Part shown: positions 35,960-45,338 of the stretch, one piece after another | Position numbering within the stretch: position 1 is the first letter of the stretch | How the letters are laid out: the number at the start of each line of letters is the position of its first letter | Assembly (NCBI RefSeq): GCF_019458025.1 | Contig: NZ_JAHZUY010000013.1 | Location: 17,115-81,114, forward strand | DNA: 64,000 nt | Source of the DNA: Caldovatus aquaticus | GTDB taxonomy: Bacteria; Pseudomonadota; Alphaproteobacteria; Acetobacterales; Acetobacteraceae | Reading direction: 5' to 3' | Program-made: the position numbers and the translations under genes | The notes under the pieces: model-generated | What the model saw: the letters and a program-made list of their open reading frames with translations, nothing else | What the model was told of the DNA's origin: nothing | The model's database searches: none

Positions 35960-36941
35960 CTACTCCACCCCGATCCCGACCCGCGCCACGATCTCCCGCC
36001 ACTGCGCGATCTCGCGCAGGATCCGATCGGCGTAGTCCTCCGGGCTGCCGGCGACGACGCTGTAGCCGAGCTCCTCCAGCCGCGCCCGGATGGCCGGCTC
36101 GCGCGCTGGCGCGATCAGCACGGCGTTGAGCCTCCGCGCGATCTCCGTCGGCACGCCGGCGGGCGCGATGAAGCCCCACCACCCCACCAGGTCCACGGCG
36201 GGCAGGCCGGACTCGGCCATGGTCGGCACGCCGGGCAGTTGCGGGCTGCGCGTCGCCGAGGTGATGGCGAGCGGCCGCAGCCGCCCGGCCTGCACGTGGC
36301 CGAAGGCGGAGGAGATGGCGACGGGCCCGTAGGGCACCTCTCCCGCCACCGGCCCGGCGAGCTGCGGTCCGCCGCCGCGATACCCGACCAGGTTGAACTC
36401 CAGCCCCGTGGCGAGCTGGAGCTGCACCGCCGCGAGATGCGTCGGCGTGGCGATGCCGCCGTGCGAGACGGCGAGGCTGCCGGGCCGCGCCCACGCCTCC
36501 GCCAGCACTTCCGCCACGCTGCGGGCGGGCGCGGAGGGGTGCGCGAGCAGCAGCAGCGGCGCGGTGACGGCGAGGCCGAGCGCCGCCAGATGCTTCTCGG
36601 TGTCGTAGGGCAGGCGCTCGCGGAACAGCGCCGGGTTGACCACGGGCGCGTTGTCGGCGGTGCCGATCGTGTAGCCGTCCGGCGGCGCCGTCGCCACCGC
36701 CTGCGTCCCGGGGATGGAGGCGCCGCCGCCGCGGTTCTCCACCAGGAAGGACTGTCCGGTGAGCTCCGTCGCCCGCTGCGCGAGGATGCGCGCGACGATG
36801 TCGCTGCTGCCGCCCGGCCCGTAGGGGACGACGATGCGCACGGAGCGCTCGGGGAAGGCGCGCTGGGCGCGCGCGGCGCGCCGGCAGGGCGGCCGCCGCG
36901 GCCAGGGCGGCGGCGAGAAGGGCGCTGCGGCGTCGCATCAT
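35960..36941 (-). pseudogene. Bug/TctC-family periplasmic receptor, frameshifted in the signal peptide
   Basis: The 293-residue body starting RIVVPYGPGGSSD is a typical Bug-type solute receptor (tripartite tricarboxylate transport family), with ENRGGG, PPDGYTIG and YRGGGPQ. The ATG at 36941 with GAGGAG upstream opens a good signal peptide, but that frame leaves the body frame. Dropping one base in the G/C run at about 36875-36886 would join them as AALPAAARAQRAFPERSVRIVV. So either the gene is broken by a one-base insertion or the sequence has an error. It lies 12 bases downstream of a second, intact Bug gene. Confidence 0.75.
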
Positions 36942-36953
36942 CGGCGGTGCTCC

Positions 36954-37940
36954 TCACCCCTCCAGCCGCACATTGGCCGCCCGCGCCACCTCGCGCCACT
37001 TCGCGATCTCGCTGCGGATGAAGGCGGCGTATTCCTCCGGCGTCGTCGGCTGCGGGATGGTGACCATCTCCGTCATGCGCGCGACCACCGCGGGCTCGCG
37101 CAGGATCGCCACCACCTCGGCGTTGATCCGGCGCACGATCTCGGGCGGCGTCGCCGCCGGCGCGACCAGGCCGGTCCAGCCCACCGATTCGTAGCCCGGC
37201 GCCAGCGTTTCGGCGAGCGTCGGCACGTCCGCAAGCTGCGGCACGCGCCGCGCGGTGGTGACGGCGAGCGGCCGCGCGCGGTCGGCGCGGATGTGCGGCA
37301 GCGCGCTCGCGACGCTGTCGAACATCACCGGCACGTTGCCGGCGACGAGGTCGGTCACCGCCGGTCCGCTGCCGCGGTAGTGCACGATGTTGAAGCGCAG
37401 GCCCGTGCGCAGCATCAGCAGCTCCGCCGACAGGTGCTGCGCGGTGGCGGGCCCGGCGGAGGCGACGTCGATCGCGCCGGGCCGCGCCCGCGCCTGCGCG
37501 GCGAGCTCCCCGATCGTCCGCGCCGCGAAGGCGGGGTGGCAGATGACGATGAGCGGCACGATGGCGATGCCGCTGATCGCGGCGAAATCCTTCTCCGCGT
37601 CGTAGGGCAGGCGCGGCAGCACGCTCGGATTGATGCCGAAGGTGCCGGAGGTGGCGGTGGTGAGGGTGTAGCCGTCCGGCGCCGCGCGCGCGCCGGCCTC
37701 CACGCCCGGGGCGCCGGCGCCGCCGCCGCGGTTCTCGACCACGACGCGCTGCGGCCAGCGCTTCGACAGCTCGTCGGCGACGAGGCGCGTGAGCAGGTCG
37801 GCCGCCTGCCCGGGCGGAAAGGGGACGATGATGCGGACCGGCCGGCTCGGATAGTCGGACTGTGCGCGGGCGAGGCGCGGCGCGGCGAGCGCGGCGGCGG
37901 TCGCCGCCAGCGCGGCGCGGCGGGTCGGCGTGGGGGCCAT
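36954..37940 (-). CDS. Bug/TctC-family tripartite tricarboxylate receptor
   Basis: A 328-residue exported binding protein. Residues 1-26 are a twin-arginine-like or Sec signal (TRRAALAATAAALAAPRLARAQ split as TRRAALAATAA and PRLARAQ). The mature part opens YPSRPVRIIVPFPPGQAADLL, read as YPSRPVRIIVPF then PPGQAADLL, and has the family elements ENRGGG, APDGYTL and YRGSGPAVTDL. Such proteins bind carboxylates or related small molecules in the periplasm. No TctA/TctB membrane genes are nearby, so it is one of the many solitary receptors of this lineage. GGGAGG precedes the ATG. It is co-directional with the broken receptor 12 bases downstream. Confidence 0.92.
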   Translation of the reverse strand: MAPTPTRRAALAATAAALAAPRLARAQSDYPSRPVRIIVPFPPGQAADLLTRLVADELSKRWPQRVVVENRGGGAGAPGVEAGARAAPDGYTLTTATSGTFGINPSVLPRLPYDAEKDFAAISGIAIVPLIVICHPAFAARTIGELAAQARARPGAIDVASAGPATAQHLSAELLMLRTGLRFNIVHYRGSGPAVTDLVAGNVPVMFDSVASALPHIRADRARPLAVTTARRVPQLADVPTLAETLAPGYESVGWTGLVAPAATPPEIVRRINAEVVAILREPAVVARMTEMVTIPQPTTPEEYAAFIRSEIAKWREVARAANVRLEG

Positions 37941-38223
37941 GACGTTTTCCTCCCGGTCGCTTCGGCGTCTCTCGATTCGGGGTTGCGCCGGCCACGATAG
38001 GAGGGGCGCGCACGGAACGGAAAGGGTGCCGCCCGCGCGGGCCGCCGGTGCGGCGGTGACACCGGCCGGACGGGACCTGGCGCGCACGCCGCGCGACGGC
38101 CGCGCGGGGCGGCCCGGATCGGCGTCACGGAAGCGTGATGCCGGTTTCCTTTCGCCCCTGAATGGCAAGTTGCGATGCGTTCCTCTCTCCGTCAGAGTCG
38201 CACACGTCGGCTCGGGGTGCGAC

Positions 38224-40410
38224 ATGTCGGCAAGCGCAACGGCTTCGCGCGCGCCGATGGGGGGGCATTCGGTCCGCACCCATCTGGTGCTGCTTCTGTT
38301 CGGCGTGCTGCTGCCGGTGCTGGCGTTCTCGGGCATCGCCGTCTGGCGCTTTGCCGAGGCGGAACAGGGCCGCATCGTCGCGCAGGCGAGGGACGCGGCG
38401 CGCGACGTCGCGGCGGCGGTCGAACGCGACATCGCCGAGATCCTCACCATGGCGCGCGTGCTCGCGGCCTCCGAGGCGCTCGAGGCCGGCGACCTCGAGA
38501 CCTTCCGCCGCCAAGCCGCCGCCGCCGCCAGGGTCCTCGGCGCCACGGTGACTCTGCACGGCCCCGCGCTCCGGCCGCGGGTTGCCCTCGCCATCCCGCG
38601 GGGCGGCGGGGGGCCGCCTGCCGGCGCCGGCCTCGCGCAGGGGGACGCGGAAGCGGCGGGGAGCGGCCAGCCGGTCGTCTCCGACCTGCATCGCGACCTG
38701 GTCGCGGGGCAACCCGGCTTCGCCGTCGTGCTGCCCGTGGCGGTGGGAGCGCGGGGGGACGGGAAGGCGCACTTCCTGGCCGTCTCCTTCCCGGTCGCGC
38801 GCGTGCAGCGTCTCCTGCAGGGCCTGAATCCCGCGCTGCCCCCCGGCGCGGTGGCCGGCGTCGTGGACCGGCGCGGCGCCTACGTCGCGCGGACGCGCGA
38901 TGCGGACCGCATGATCGGCGAGCGGTCGCTCCTGCTCGCCGACGCGATCCTCGACCGGTCCGACGAGAGCGGCGTCGCCTCCGGCGCGGGGCGCGACGGC
39001 GTCCCGTCGCTCGTCGCCTACCGCCGCCTGCGCTCCTCGGGCTGGATGGTCGCCGTCAGCGTGCCCGAGGCGGCGCTGCGGGCGCCGTTGCAGCGCGCGC
39101 TTGCGATCCTCGGCGCCCTTGGCGCCGCGGCGGTCGCGCTCGGCCTGCTCGCGGCGCTGCTGGTCGGCCGGCGCCTGACCGGCGCGTTCCGCGCCCTCTC
39201 CGGCGCGGCCGACGCGCTGCGCACCGATGCGCCCGTGCCTCGCCTGGCGACGCCGCTGCGGGAGGCGAACGAGATCGGCGCCGCGCTCGCCGACGCCGCC
39301 GCGGAGCTGCGCGCGCGCCAGGCGGAACGCGCCGCCGCTACCGCCGCGCTGCGCCTCACCGGCGAGCGCTTCCGCGTCGCGCTGCTGCACGCGCCCATCA
39401 TCGTGTACGCCTGCGACCGCGAGCTGCGCTACACCTGGATCGCCAACCCGCGCGGCGAGTACGACGTGGCCGCGCTGCTCGGTCGCCGCGACGAGGAGCT
39501 GGACTTCGGCTACCCGGACGAGCTCTCGGCGCTCGCGGCGTTCAAGCGCGGCGTGATCGAGGCGGGCCGCGGCGCTCGCGCCGACTTCACCTTCACCACG
39601 CGCGACGGGCGGCCCGGGCACTACGACGTCACGGCCGAGCCGCTGTGCGACGCCACCGGCGCGGTCGTCGGCGCGACCGTCGCCATGGTGGACGTGACCG
39701 ACCGGGTCCGCGACGCGGCGGCGCTGCGCCGGCAGGAGGCCCATCTGCGCCTGCTCATCGAGGAGCTGAACCACCGGGTCAAGAACACGCTGGCCGCGGT
39801 GCTCGCGATCGCCGTGCAGACGCTGCGCCATGCCGCGGACACGGAGGAGGCGCGGCGGGTCCTGCAGGACCGCCTGCTCGCGCTCGCGGCGGCGCACGAC
39901 GTCCTGACGCGCACCTGCTGGGAGGGCGCGGCGCTCGAGGAGCTGATCCGCGCCGCGCTGGCGCCGCTGCGTCCCGCCGATCCCGCCCGCCTGCGGATCG
40001 CGGGCCCGGAGGTCTGGCTCCCGCCGCGCGCGGCGCTCACGCTCACCCTGGCGTTCCACGAACTGGCGACCAACGCGGCCAAGTACGGCGCCTTCGCTTC
40101 CGAGTCCGGGCGCGTCACGGTGGCCTGGTCGCTCGATCCGGAGGGCCGGCTGCGCATCCGCTGGTCGGAGACCGGCGGCCCCCCGGTCGCGCCGCCGGCC
40201 CGGCGCGGCTTCGGCTCGCGCCTGATCGAGCGCAGCTTGGCGCACGACCTCGGCGGGCAGGCGCGCATCGAATTCCCGCCTGCCGGCGCGGTCTGCACCA
40301 TCGAGGCGCCGCTGCCGCTGCCCGGTGCCGCCGCGCCTCCCCTGCCGGGCGCGCCGGCGGCGAACCAGGACCACGCGGTGGCGCCGGCAGCGGCCCGGAC
40401 GGCGGCATAG
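38224..40410 (+). CDS. HWE-family sensor histidine kinase with PAS domain
   Basis: A 728-residue membrane kinase. The order is: membrane helix at about 18-42, a periplasmic double-Cache-like sensor at about 45-285, membrane helix at about 290-314, a HAMP-like linker, a PAS domain at about 385-490, then the HWE kinase core. His517 in EELNHRVKNTL is the phosphorylation site; FHELATNAAKYGA is the N box; WSETGGP carries the W-x-E that names the family. HWE kinases often phosphorylate single-domain regulators or the PhyR general stress response. No response regulator is adjacent, so the partner is unknown. ATG 38224 is chosen as the nearest Met before the first helix. Confidence 0.9.
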   Translation: MSASATASRAPMGGHSVRTHLVLLLFGVLLPVLAFSGIAVWRFAEAEQGRIVAQARDAARDVAAAVERDIAEILTMARVLAASEALEAGDLETFRRQAAAAARVLGATVTLHGPALRPRVALAIPRGGGGPPAGAGLAQGDAEAAGSGQPVVSDLHRDLVAGQPGFAVVLPVAVGARGDGKAHFLAVSFPVARVQRLLQGLNPALPPGAVAGVVDRRGAYVARTRDADRMIGERSLLLADAILDRSDESGVASGAGRDGVPSLVAYRRLRSSGWMVAVSVPEAALRAPLQRALAILGALGAAAVALGLLAALLVGRRLTGAFRALSGAADALRTDAPVPRLATPLREANEIGAALADAAAELRARQAERAAATAALRLTGERFRVALLHAPIIVYACDRELRYTWIANPRGEYDVAALLGRRDEELDFGYPDELSALAAFKRGVIEAGRGARADFTFTTRDGRPGHYDVTAEPLCDATGAVVGATVAMVDVTDRVRDAAALRRQEAHLRLLIEELNHRVKNTLAAVLAIAVQTLRHAADTEEARRVLQDRLLALAAAHDVLTRTCWEGAALEELIRAALAPLRPADPARLRIAGPEVWLPPRAALTLTLAFHELATNAAKYGAFASESGRVTVAWSLDPEGRLRIRWSETGGPPVAPPARRGFGSRLIERSLAHDLGGQARIEFPPAGAVCTIEAPLPLPGAAAPPLPGAPAANQDHAVAPAAARTAA

Positions 40411-40546
40411 AGCCGTTGCCGCTCGGCCGTGCGCGCGGCAACGGCTGCGGCGCGCCGTCTGCCGGGCGGATTCCCGCTCCCGGCCGGTTCCGGCCGTCCG
40501 CGATCCGCTCCGGGCGCGCCCCGGCGCCCGCCGCCGGGGACGCGCC

Positions 40547-41965
40547 TCAGGCCGGTCCGGGCACGGCGCCGCCTTCCGCCGCCGCCAGGATGCGCCGCAT
40601 CGCCTCGGCCCGGCCGAGCGCGTGGAGCACCGCGTCAATGGGCGGGCTCTGCGTGCTGCCGGTCAGCGCCGCGCGCAGCGGCTGGGCGATTTCGCCGAGC
40701 CTGAGGCCCTTCACCTCCGCATAGTCGCGCAGCCAGGCCTCGAGATCCTTGCGCTCCCACGGCGCGTCGTTGAGGAACACCGCGAGGTCGGCGAGCCGCG
40801 CGCGCGCCTCCGGCGTCAGCAGCGCGGCGGCCTTCGGCTCCATCGGCGGGGCGCCTTCGGTGACGAGGAACACGGCGCTGCCCGCCAGCTCCTCCAGCGT
40901 CTTCGCCCGCAGCTTCAGCTCCGGCATCAGCAGCCGCACGCGCTCCGCGTCCTCGGCGCCGAACAGCACGCCCCGCCTGGCGAAGCGCTCCAGCACCTCG
41001 CGCACCAGCCGCTCGTCGTCGGCCTGGCGGAGATAGAGGGCGTTGAGGTGCGTCAGTTTGGCGTAGTCCATGCGGCTCGGGCTGCGGCCGACATCGGCGA
41101 GGTCGAAGAGGCGGATCGCGCGCTCGCGCGGCACCACCTCCTCGTCGCCGTGGCCCCAGCCGAGGCGCAGCAGGTAGTTGCACACCGCCTCCGGCAGGTA
41201 GCCCTGCTCGCGGAACTCGAGCACGCTGACCGCGCCGTGGCGCTTGGAGAGCTTGGTGCCGTCCGGGCCGTGGATCAGCGGCAGATGGGCGAAGTGGGGG
41301 CGGTGCCAGCCCATCGCGTCGTAGATCTGGCACTGCCGGAAGGTGTTGGTGAGGTGGTCGTCGCCGCGGATCACGTGGGTGATGCCCATGTCGTGGTCGT
41401 CCACCACCACCGCGTGCAGGTAGGTCGGCGTGCCGTCCGAGCGCAGGATGATCATGTCGTCGAGCTCGGCGTTGGCGACGCGCACCTCGCCCTGCACCAG
41501 GTCCCTGACCACCGTCTCGCCCTCGCGCGGCGCCTTGAGGCGGATGGCGGGCTTCACCCCGGGCGGCGCCTCCGCCGGGTCGCGGTCGCGCCAGCGCCCG
41601 TCGTAGCGCGGCGGGCGCCCCTCGGCGATCGCCCGCTCGCGCATCTGCTGCAGCTCCTCCGGCGTGTCGTAGGCGAGGTAGGCCTTGCCCATGGCGAGCA
41701 GGGCGTGGGCGACCTCGGCGTGGCGCGCCGTGCGGGTGCTCTGGAACACCGGCGGCTCGTCGGGGGAGAGGTCGAGCCATTCCAGGCTCTCGAGGATCTG
41801 CCGGACCGCTTCCGGCGTGCTGCGCTGGCGATCGGTGTCCTCGATGCGCAGCAGGTACTGCCCGCCGTGGCGCCGCGCGAACAGGTAGTTGAAGTAGGCG
41901 GTGCGCGCGCCGCCGATGTGCAGGAAGCCGGTGGGGGAGGGGGCGAAGCGCGTGCGGACGGTCAT
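40547..41965 (-). CDS. gltX: glutamate--tRNA ligase
   Basis: A 472-residue class I aminoacyl-tRNA synthetase that charges tRNA-Glu. The HIGH-type motif is HIGG (16-19) in FAPSPTGFLHIGG, and the KMSKS-type motif is KLSKR (238-242). The anticodon-binding domain fills the C-terminal third. The first step of C5-pathway heme and cobalamin synthesis also uses Glu-tRNA, relevant because a B12-dependent reductase is encoded at 50.3 kb. It is divergent from comEC. Confidence 0.97.
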   Translation of the reverse strand: MTVRTRFAPSPTGFLHIGGARTAYFNYLFARRHGGQYLLRIEDTDRQRSTPEAVRQILESLEWLDLSPDEPPVFQSTRTARHAEVAHALLAMGKAYLAYDTPEELQQMRERAIAEGRPPRYDGRWRDRDPAEAPPGVKPAIRLKAPREGETVVRDLVQGEVRVANAELDDMIILRSDGTPTYLHAVVVDDHDMGITHVIRGDDHLTNTFRQCQIYDAMGWHRPHFAHLPLIHGPDGTKLSKRHGAVSVLEFREQGYLPEAVCNYLLRLGWGHGDEEVVPRERAIRLFDLADVGRSPSRMDYAKLTHLNALYLRQADDERLVREVLERFARRGVLFGAEDAERVRLLMPELKLRAKTLEELAGSAVFLVTEGAPPMEPKAAALLTPEARARLADLAVFLNDAPWERKDLEAWLRDYAEVKGLRLGEIAQPLRAALTGSTQSPPIDAVLHALGRAEAMRRILAAAEGGAVPGPA

Positions 41966-42114
41966 GCTCGGCGAATCCCGGAAAGGGTCGCTCCTCTAGC
42001 CCGGCCGGGCGCGCAGGTCACGTCGCAAGCATGGCGCGGCGGATGGGGCGGGCGGCGGCGGAGGCCGCGAGGGGGAGACTTCCCTCCCGGCTTTTGCGCG
42101 CGCAAGTTGTGGGC

Positions 42115-44427
42115 ATGTCCGGCGTCGGCACGCTCGCGCGGGGGCCGGGCGCTCCTCCGGCAGGGGCGGGCGCGGGGAGCCCCGCGCGGTTCGGCGCGCC
42201 GCTGCCGCTCCGGCGCCCGGCCGCCGCCCTCTCCGACCGGCTCGCGGCGGAGCGTGGCCGGCTCGCGCTGTGGCTGCCGGTCGCGCTGGGGGCGGGCATC
42301 CTCCTGTATTTCGGCCTCCGCAGCGAGCCGTCGCCGGCCTGGCGGTGGCTGCCGCTGCCGCCGCTGGCCGGCGCGCTGCTGCTCGCCGCGCGCCGGCCGC
42401 ATCTCGCCTGGGGCGTGGGGCTTCTGGCCGCGGCGGCGCGAGGCGGCGCCGGCCCCGCCCGGCCCGCGGCGCGCCTGTCCCCGCCGCTCGCCGTCCCGGC
42501 CCGTGCCGTGGTCGTCGCCGGCATCGTCGAATCGGTCGCCCTGCTGCCGCAGGGCCGCCGCGTCACGCTGGCCGAGGCGCGCCTCCTGGCGGAGGCGGCG
42601 GAAGCGGACGCGGCGCAGCGGGCGAGCAGCGAGGCGGCGCCGCCCCTGCCGCGGCTGGTCCGCGTGCGGCTGCGGAGCGACGACCCGGCCCGGCCGATGC
42701 CGGGCGATCGCGTGACGGTGCGCGCCCTGCTGCGCCCGCCGGCCGCTCCCGCCTATCCGGGGGCCTGGGATTTCCAGCGGGCGGCGTTCTTCTCCGGCCT
42801 CGGCGCCAGCGGCTTCGCGCTCGGCCCGGCGAGCGTGGAGCCCGGCGCGGGGAGGGCGCCGCCGCTCGCCGCCCTGCGCGCCCGCATCGAGGCCCGCGCC
42901 GTCGCCGCCATCCCCGGCGAGGCCGGCGCGGTCGCGGCGGCGCTGCTCACCGGCGGGCAGAGCGCGATCCCGCCGACGGCGCTGGCGGCGATGCGCGATT
43001 CGGGGCTGGCGCATCTGCTCTCCGTCTCCGGCCTGCATCTCGCGATCGTGATGGGCGTGGCCTTCGCCGTCGTGCGGCTGTTCGCGGCGGCGCTGCCGGC
43101 GGCGCTGGCGCTGCGTATCTCCGCGAAGGGCTGCGCGGCGGTGGCGGCGCTCGCGGCGGGCGGGTTCTACATGATCCTCGCCGGCGCCGAGGTGCCGATG
43201 CGGCGCAGCTTCGCCATGGCGGCGCTGGTCACGCTCGGCATCCTGCTCGGCCGGCGGGCGCTGTCGCTGCGCGGGCTCGCGCTCGCGGCGGCGGCGCTGC
43301 TGCTGCTCGACCCCGTGCAGCTGCTCGGGCCGAGCTTCCAGATGAGCTTCGCCGCCGTGCTGGCGCTGGTCGCCGGCTGGGAATGGGTGCGCCCGCGGCT
43401 CGCGGCGGCGCGGCTTGCGCGGGCGGAGAGCGGGTGGGCCGGGCGCCTGGCGGGGCGGGCGCTGGTGTGGCTGGCGGGCGGGGTGGCGACGAGCCTGCTC
43501 GCGGGCGCGGCAACGACGCCCTTCGGCCTGCATCACTTCGGGCGGCTGCAGCTCTACGGCGTCGCCGCGAACGCGGTGGCGGTGCCGCTCACCTCGGTGC
43601 TGGTGATGCCGGCCGGGATGGCGGCCGTGGCGCTGATGCCCTTCGGGCTCGAGGGCCTCGCGCTGGCGCCGATGGGCTGGGGCGTGGAGGCGATCCTCGC
43701 CGTCGCGCGCACGGTGGCGTCCTGGCCGGGCGCGGCGCTGGCCCTGCCGCCGCTGCCCGCCTGGGGGCTGGCGGCGACGGCGTTCGGGATGGTCTGGCTC
43801 TGCCTCTGGCGGACCGGCTGGCGGGCGCTGGGGGTGCCGGCGATCGTCCTGGGCCTTTCGTCCGGAGCCTTCGAGCGACCGCCCGACCTGCTGGTTTCCG
43901 CCGATGCGCGGCTGATCGCGCTGCGCGTCGCCGGGGACGGCGGCGGGGCCTTCGTCCAGCGCCTCGCCGGCGGCTCCGCCTTCACGCGCGACGCGATGCT
44001 GCGGGCCTGGGGGGTGGAGGGCGGCGCGCAGGCACAGCCCTTCCCGGAGTCGGGCGAGGCCGCGGGCGGCGCGATCCGCTGCACGCCTGCGGCCTGCCTG
44101 CTGCGGCCACGCGAAGGGACGGCAGACGCCTTGCTGGTGCGCGCCGCCCCCCGCGGCCCGCAGGAGAACGCGCGGCACGCGCTGCTGGAGGAGGCCTGCG
44201 CCGGCGGCGCGGCGGTGGTGGTCGCGGCCGAGCCGCTGCGGATGCGCTGCCGCGGCGCGGCGGTGATCGACCGCTTCCGCGTCTGGCGCGACGGCCCGCA
44301 TGCGGTCTGGCTGGAGCGCGACGGGGCACGGGTGGTCTCCGACCGTGCCTTCCGCGGCGCGCGGCCCTGGGTGCCGCCGCCGCCGCGCCCGCGCGCGCCG
44401 GCCGAGCCCCCGGCGCCGACCGAGTAG
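42115..44427 (+). CDS. comEC: ComEC/Rec2-family DNA uptake membrane protein
   Basis: A 770-residue polytopic inner-membrane protein. An N-terminal hydrophobic pair and DUF4131-like domain (about 45-200) precede the Competence domain with SGLAHLLSVSGLHLAIVMG (split: SGLAHLLSVSG, LHLAIVMG), GAEVPMRRSF and GPSFQMSFAAVLAL. The C-terminal part (about 590-770) lies where a metallo-beta-lactamase domain is often found, but no HxHxDH motif is visible, so the nuclease-like domain is lacking or degenerate. ComEC forms the channel for transforming DNA. ATG 42115 is used; ATG 42031 is in frame upstream. The place between gltX and lexA is conserved in alphaproteobacteria. Confidence 0.9.
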   Translation: MSGVGTLARGPGAPPAGAGAGSPARFGAPLPLRRPAAALSDRLAAERGRLALWLPVALGAGILLYFGLRSEPSPAWRWLPLPPLAGALLLAARRPHLAWGVGLLAAAARGGAGPARPAARLSPPLAVPARAVVVAGIVESVALLPQGRRVTLAEARLLAEAAEADAAQRASSEAAPPLPRLVRVRLRSDDPARPMPGDRVTVRALLRPPAAPAYPGAWDFQRAAFFSGLGASGFALGPASVEPGAGRAPPLAALRARIEARAVAAIPGEAGAVAAALLTGGQSAIPPTALAAMRDSGLAHLLSVSGLHLAIVMGVAFAVVRLFAAALPAALALRISAKGCAAVAALAAGGFYMILAGAEVPMRRSFAMAALVTLGILLGRRALSLRGLALAAAALLLLDPVQLLGPSFQMSFAAVLALVAGWEWVRPRLAAARLARAESGWAGRLAGRALVWLAGGVATSLLAGAATTPFGLHHFGRLQLYGVAANAVAVPLTSVLVMPAGMAAVALMPFGLEGLALAPMGWGVEAILAVARTVASWPGAALALPPLPAWGLAATAFGMVWLCLWRTGWRALGVPAIVLGLSSGAFERPPDLLVSADARLIALRVAGDGGGAFVQRLAGGSAFTRDAMLRAWGVEGGAQAQPFPESGEAAGGAIRCTPAACLLRPREGTADALLVRAAPRGPQENARHALLEEACAGGAAVVVAAEPLRMRCRGAAVIDRFRVWRDGPHAVWLERDGARVVSDRAFRGARPWVPPPPRPRAPAEPPAPTE

Positions 44428-44459
44428 CGGGAGCGGCGGGCGGCCAGGGCCCGCCGGGC

Positions 44460-45209
44460 TCAGTACCGCCGCAGCAGCGCGACCAGCCGGCCCTGCACCT
44501 TCACCCGGTCGGGCCCGAAGATCCGCGTCTCGTAGCGCGGATTGGCTGCTTCCAGCGCGATCGAATTGCCGCGCCGGCGCAGGCGCTTCAGCGTGACCTC
44601 GTTGTCGTCCACCAGCGCGACGACGATGGCGCCGTTCTCCGCCGTGTCGCCGCGGCGGATGATGACGATGTCGCCGTCGAGGATGCCGGCCTCGACCATC
44701 GAGTCGCCCGCGACCTCGAGCGCGTAGTGCTCGCCGCTGCCGAGCAGCGCGGCGGGGACCTCGACGCTCGCGCCGGAATCGCGCAGCGCCTCGATCGGCT
44801 GGCCGGCGGCGATGCGGCCGTAGAGCGGCAGGTGCACCGCCGCCGCCTCGTTCGCCGCCTTGGCGACGCCGCTGAGCTGCGGGGCGAAGCGGCCGTGGAT
44901 GACGTTCGGCGCGAAGGCGCCGCCCGCCGGGTTCGCCTCCGCCGGCGCGGGCAGGGTGGCCGCGGCCGGCAGCGGGGCGGGGCGCGGCGCCACGTGGTCC
45001 GGCAGGCGGATCACCTCGAGCGCGCGGGCGCGGTGGGCGCGGCGGCGCAGGAAGCCGCGCTCCTCGAGCGCCGTGATCAGGCGGTGGATGCCCGATTTCG
45101 AGCGCAGCTTCAGCGCGTCCTTCATCTCCTCGAAGGAGGGGGAGAAGCCGGTCGTGCGCAGGTGGCGGTCGATGAACATCAGCAGCTCGAGCTGCTTGCG
45201 CGTGAGCAT
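44460..45209 (-). CDS. lexA: SOS-response repressor LexA
   Basis: A 249-residue LexA. The N-terminal winged helix-turn-helix (1-70) has [20 protein letters not shown], read as [10 protein letters not shown] then [10 protein letters not shown]. The long linker holds Ala/Pro repeats. The self-cleavage site is Ala135-Gly136 (RIAAGQP), and the catalytic pair is Ser170 (GDSM) and Lys208 (EVTLKRL). RecA-DNA filaments trigger its self-cleavage after DNA damage. A GTTC-N7-GTTC box at 45287-45301 overlies its promoter, so it is autoregulated. It is convergent with comEC. Confidence 0.97.
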   Translation of the reverse strand: MLTRKQLELLMFIDRHLRTTGFSPSFEEMKDALKLRSKSGIHRLITALEERGFLRRRAHRARALEVIRLPDHVAPRPAPLPAAATLPAPAEANPAGGAFAPNVIHGRFAPQLSGVAKAANEAAAVHLPLYGRIAAGQPIEALRDSGASVEVPAALLGSGEHYALEVAGDSMVEAGILDGDIVIIRRGDTAENGAIVVALVDDNEVTLKRLRRRGNSIALEAANPRYETRIFGPDRVKVQGRLVALLRRY

Positions 45210-45286
45210 GCGCGGACTCCTCCTCTCCCGCCGCTTCCCGAGACGCCCGGAGAATCCGTCGGGGAACAAACCGGCAACCGCAGCTT

Positions 45287-45316
45287 GTTCTAGATAGGTT
45301 CGCGGCCCGCCGTCAA
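45287..45316 (-). promoter_or_regulatory. lexA promoter with LexA (SOS) box
   Basis: GTTC-TAGATAG-GTTC at 45287-45301 is the alphaproteobacterial SOS box, known as GTTC-N7-GTTC. On the minus strand it overlaps the likely -10 (TAGAAC, 45292-45287), with -35 TTGACG at 45316-45311 and an 18-base spacer. It lies 78 bases upstream of the lexA ATG and downstream of the moeA stop, so lexA has its own promoter. Confidence 0.85.
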
Positions 45317-45338
45317 ACGGTTTCTTTCGGCGCGCGTA

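Noticed and set aside
38175..40724. 849-codon plus-strand frame over the histidine kinase
   Set aside because: The kinase motifs (His box, N box, W-x-E) are all in the other plus-strand frame. This frame is Arg-rich shadow.
44428..44459. Bidirectional terminator between comEC and lexA
   Set aside because: A GGCGGGC/GCCCGCC stem is present but lacks a U-run on both sides, so it was not called.
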